From an uncultured Actinomycetes bacterium (GTDB lineage Bacteria > Actinomycetota > Actinomycetes > Nanopelagicales > Nanopelagicaceae), in contig CAIJHZ010000162.1 of assembly GCA_903820565.1 (NCBI GenBank), positions 1-16,049 on the forward strand: DNA of 16,049 nt, given 5' to 3'. Below the pieces are notes generated by a model, which was not told the origin of the DNA, did no database searches, and saw nothing but the letters and a program-made list of their open reading frames with translations. Both the position numbers and the translations under genes were made by a program. Positions 14,205-16,049 of this stretch are shown here, piece by piece (position 1 is the first letter of the stretch; each line of letters begins with the position of its first letter).

Positions 14205-14509
14205 GCATCTTCTGGATTGCAACCATCGGAACAAGCATCATTGCTTTCGCGCTGAAATATTCAGGTCACTCTGTGCCGGAACGTTGGCTTTCCCACCCAA
14301 AGATTCAACAGATCAACGCACTAATTCCAATAGCTTTGCTCAGCGCACTTGTTGCAGTTCAATCATTTTCTGAAAAATCAAAGTTAATGATCGACCAACG
14401 CTTAGTTGGGCTATCTGTGGCAGTGATTGCACTTCTTCTTAAAGCGCCATTTCCAGTCGTTGTATTGTCAGCCGCAGTTTCATCTGCAGTTGTTTACCGC
14501 TGGCTTTAG
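14201..14509 (+). CDS. azlD: AzlD family branched-chain amino acid exporter, small subunit
   Basis: The 102-aa product is the small membrane partner of AzlC. It has about four hydrophobic helices, with the family pattern FALKYSGHSVPERWL, a PIALLSALVAVQSF helix, and a VVVLSAAVSSAVVYRWL tail. Length matches the family (about 100-110 aa). Its ATG overlaps the azlC stop by 4 nt, so the subunits are translationally coupled. Its stop codon interleaves with that of the convergent glutaredoxin gene: the two coding regions overlap tail to tail by 4 nt, with no space for a terminator. Confidence 0.9.
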   Translation: MSIFWIATIGTSIIAFALKYSGHSVPERWLSHPKIQQINALIPIALLSALVAVQSFSEKSKLMIDQRLVGLSVAVIALLLKAPFPVVVLSAAVSSAVVYRWL

Positions 14510-14763
14510 ATAATTCCTAGCGAGACAAGTTTTGCCTTCAGATCATTATCTGATGGCTCAGTTAAATGTGTTCCGTCAGAGAAAACAATTACTGGAATTG
14601 ATTTAGCGCCACCATTAATTTCAATAACCTTGTCAGCAGCGGTTAAGTCTGAATCTGTATCGATCAATGTGTATTCAACATTGAGCTCTTCAAATAAACG
14701 CTTTGAACGTCGGCAGTCTCCGCACCAATCGGCGCCATACATAGTGATTTGGTCTTTTGACAT
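14506..14763 (-). CDS. Glutaredoxin / mycoredoxin-like protein with CGDC active site
   Basis: The 85-aa product has the thioredoxin-fold layout of small glutaredoxins: TMYGADWCGDCRRSK with redox cysteines Cys14 and Cys17, LNVEYTLIDTD as the second strand, and the cis-proline motif KSIPVIVFSDG (Pro57). In Actinomycetota such proteins are often mycoredoxins that reduce mycothiol mixed disulfides; those usually carry CGYC, so the acidic CGDC is a variant. A strong AAGGAG site lies 6 nt before the ATG, and the gene begins 10 nt after the dapB stop. The thiol partner is inferred only. Confidence 0.9.
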   Translation of the reverse strand: MSKDQITMYGADWCGDCRRSKRLFEELNVEYTLIDTDSDLTAADKVIEINGGAKSIPVIVFSDGTHLTEPSDNDLKAKLVSLGII

Positions 14764-14773
14764 GAGTTGCTCC

Positions 14774-15511
14774 TTACATGAACTTATCTAGGCCATGAAT
14801 TAGGCCTGGATGATTAATAATTTTTCGTACTCCAAGAATAACTCCTGGCATAAATCCTGCACGGTCAATTGAATCGTGACGGATAGTTAAGGTCTCCCCT
14901 AATCCACCAAACAAAACCTCTTGATGCGCAACCAATCCACGAGCACGAACTGAGTGCACAGGGATATCTCCTACTAATGAACCACGAGCACCATCTAATG
15001 ATGTCGTTGTGGCATCTGGCATTGCACCAAGTCCAGCCTCTTTACGAGCGGCAGTCATTAACTCTGCCGTACGAGCAGCTGTTCCTGATGGTGCATCAAC
15101 CTTTGCAGGATGGTGAAGTTCAATAATTTCAGCTGACTCAAAGTATTTAGCTGCCTTTGCAGCAAACTCCATCATTAAGACCGCACCAATTGCAAAGTTA
15201 GGAGCAATTAATACGCCCACTGATGGATTTGCAGCCAACCAACCCTTGATAGTCGCAAGCTTTGAATCATCAAATCCTGTTGTGCCGACGACAACATTAA
15301 TGTCGTTATTGATCAAAAATTCAAGGTTCGTCATCACGCTATCTGGAGTCGTGAAATCAACAACTACCTGTGCGCCAGAATCTTTTAGCTGATCGATTGA
15401 ATCTCCCAGATCTAATGCAGCAACCAACGCTAAACCTTCAGCAGCTTCAACAGCCTTAACAACCTCAGAACCCATTCGTCCACGAGCACCTAACACTGCA
15501 ACATTGATCAT
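14774..15511 (-). CDS. dapB: 4-hydroxy-tetrahydrodipicolinate reductase
   Basis: DapB reduces the DapA product with NAD(P)H in the diaminopimelate/lysine pathway. The 245-aa protein shows the Rossmann motif GARGRMG (8-14), VDFTTPDSV, VVGTTGF (74-80) and the catalytic signature ELHHPAKVDAPSGTA (131-145) with His133, His134 and Lys137. Length is normal and the gene is intact, unlike dapA. Its ATG overlaps the stop of the M16 peptidase gene by 4 nt. The peptidase-dapB order is the standard actinobacterial one. Confidence 0.97.
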   Translation of the reverse strand: MINVAVLGARGRMGSEVVKAVEAAEGLALVAALDLGDSIDQLKDSGAQVVVDFTTPDSVMTNLEFLINNDINVVVGTTGFDDSKLATIKGWLAANPSVGVLIAPNFAIGAVLMMEFAAKAAKYFESAEIIELHHPAKVDAPSGTAARTAELMTAARKEAGLGAMPDATTTSLDGARGSLVGDIPVHSVRARGLVAHQEVLFGGLGETLTIRHDSIDRAGFMPGVILGVRKIINHPGLIHGLDKFM

Positions 15512-16049
15512 GCGCTTAACACCTTCTCAAATTTGGACTCAGACTTAAATGGGCCTACGAGAGCAAGCGTAGGCGTCTTTGTTAAGAAGTCGCTGGCAAT
15601 TTCCTTGATGTCTGTCGAATTGACCGCAGAAATCGCCTTTAAGATTTCATCAAAGCCCATGATGTGGCCATACACAATCTCATTTTTGCCGATGCGGCTC
15701 ATCCGTGAGCCTGAATCTTCTTGGCTCAATACCAACGAACCTCGGACAGCACCTTTAGCCCGCTCGATTTCTTCGTGAGACATTCTGTTGTTAGCAACAT
15801 CTTCCAAGACTTCTCGAATGATTTCAACAACCTCAATTGCCTTTGCTGGATTACATCCGGCATAAAATCCAATTTGCCCACTGCCTGCAAATTGCTGGGC
15901 GTATGCATACACAGAATAAGCAAGTCCGCGCTTTTCGCGAATCTCCTGGAACAAGCGCGAAGACATTCCACCACCTAGGGCTGAAGCCAAAATTCCCATT
16001 GCAAAGCGTCGATCATCGTGACGTGCAACGCCTTCCATCCCGTAGAACA
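15508..16049 (-). CDS. M16 family zinc peptidase, C-terminal part (5' end outside the window)
   Basis: The frame stays open to the right edge (FYGMEGVARHDDRRFAM), so the ATG at 16038 is internal and the gene continues beyond 16049. The roughly 180 visible residues are the second, non-catalytic M16 domain. Its diagnostic block GGGMSSRLFQEIREKRGLAYSVYAY contains the Arg/Tyr pair that completes the active site. The zinc motif HxxEH should lie in the missing N-terminal half. In mycobacteria the equivalent gene (pepR type) also precedes dapB and follows the polynucleotide phosphorylase gene. The stop overlaps dapB by 4 nt. Substrate is unknown. Confidence 0.93.
   Translation of the reverse strand, partial: FYGMEGVARHDDRRFAMGILASALGGGMSSRLFQEIREKRGLAYSVYAYAQQFAGSGQIGFYAGCNPAKAIEVVEIIREVLEDVANNRMSHEEIERAKGAVRGSLVLSQEDSGSRMSRIGKNEIVYGHIMGFDEILKAISAVNSTDIKEIASDFLTKTPTLALVGPFKSESKFEKVLSA

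Noticed and set aside
1..16049. tRNA genes, CRISPR arrays, insertion sequences, prophage or att sites
   Set aside because: No cloverleaf with a T-loop consensus, no regularly spaced repeats, no transposase or integrase motifs were found when reading both strands.

Overview
The window carries a conserved actinobacterial chromosomal core. On the minus strand, read right to left, it holds an M16 peptidase, dapB, a glutaredoxin-like gene, thyX, dapA, the RNase J gene, ftsK, a RodZ-like gene, rimO, pgsA, a cinA-type gene, clgR, a TetR gene, a DUF3046 gene, an alpha/beta hydrolase and recA. This order (pepR-dapB, thyX-dapA-rnj-ftsK, rimO-pgsA-cinA-clgR-DUF3046-recA) is a hallmark of Actinomycetota. 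The sequence is visibly AT-leaning and genes overlap or abut with almost no spacer. My inference is a streamlined low-GC actinobacterium such as the freshwater acI / Nanopelagicales group (Planktophila/Nanopelagicus type). No rRNA, tRNA, CRISPR array or insertion sequence was seen.

Layout. 1-257: 5' end of recA (minus). 258-527: divergent control region with a perfect LexA-type palindrome, a hairpin in the recA leader and a short direct repeat. 528-2641 (plus): a two-gene insert, a GH66 (dextranase-like) protein followed by a short YaaA-family protein, overlapping by 7 nt. 2649-4947 (minus): alpha/beta hydrolase, DUF3046 protein, TetR regulator, ClgR and PncC/CinA domain. 4967-7654 (minus): pgsA, rimO and a RodZ-like membrane protein, probably starting at a promoter near 7691-7718. 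7789-13482 (minus): ftsK, RNase J, dapA and thyX, probably starting at a promoter near 13521-13549. 13542-14509 (plus): azlC-azlD amino-acid exporter pair. 14506-16049 (minus): glutaredoxin, dapB and the C-terminal part of an M16 peptidase that runs off the window.

How the genes fit together. dapA and dapB supply the first two committed steps of the diaminopimelate/lysine branch. thyX makes dTMP, pgsA makes anionic phospholipid, and ftsK and the RodZ-like protein act on chromosome segregation and cell shape. rimO and RNase J act on ribosome modification and RNA turnover. ClgR and recA are stress and DNA-damage functions. The GH66-yaaA pair and azlCD are the two plus-strand interruptions of the conserved minus-strand block.

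The main anomalies are a single-base frameshift splitting dapA at about 12527-12528, a GH66 enzyme without a signal peptide beside recA and its SOS box, and a small DUF3046 gene that needs a TTG start.
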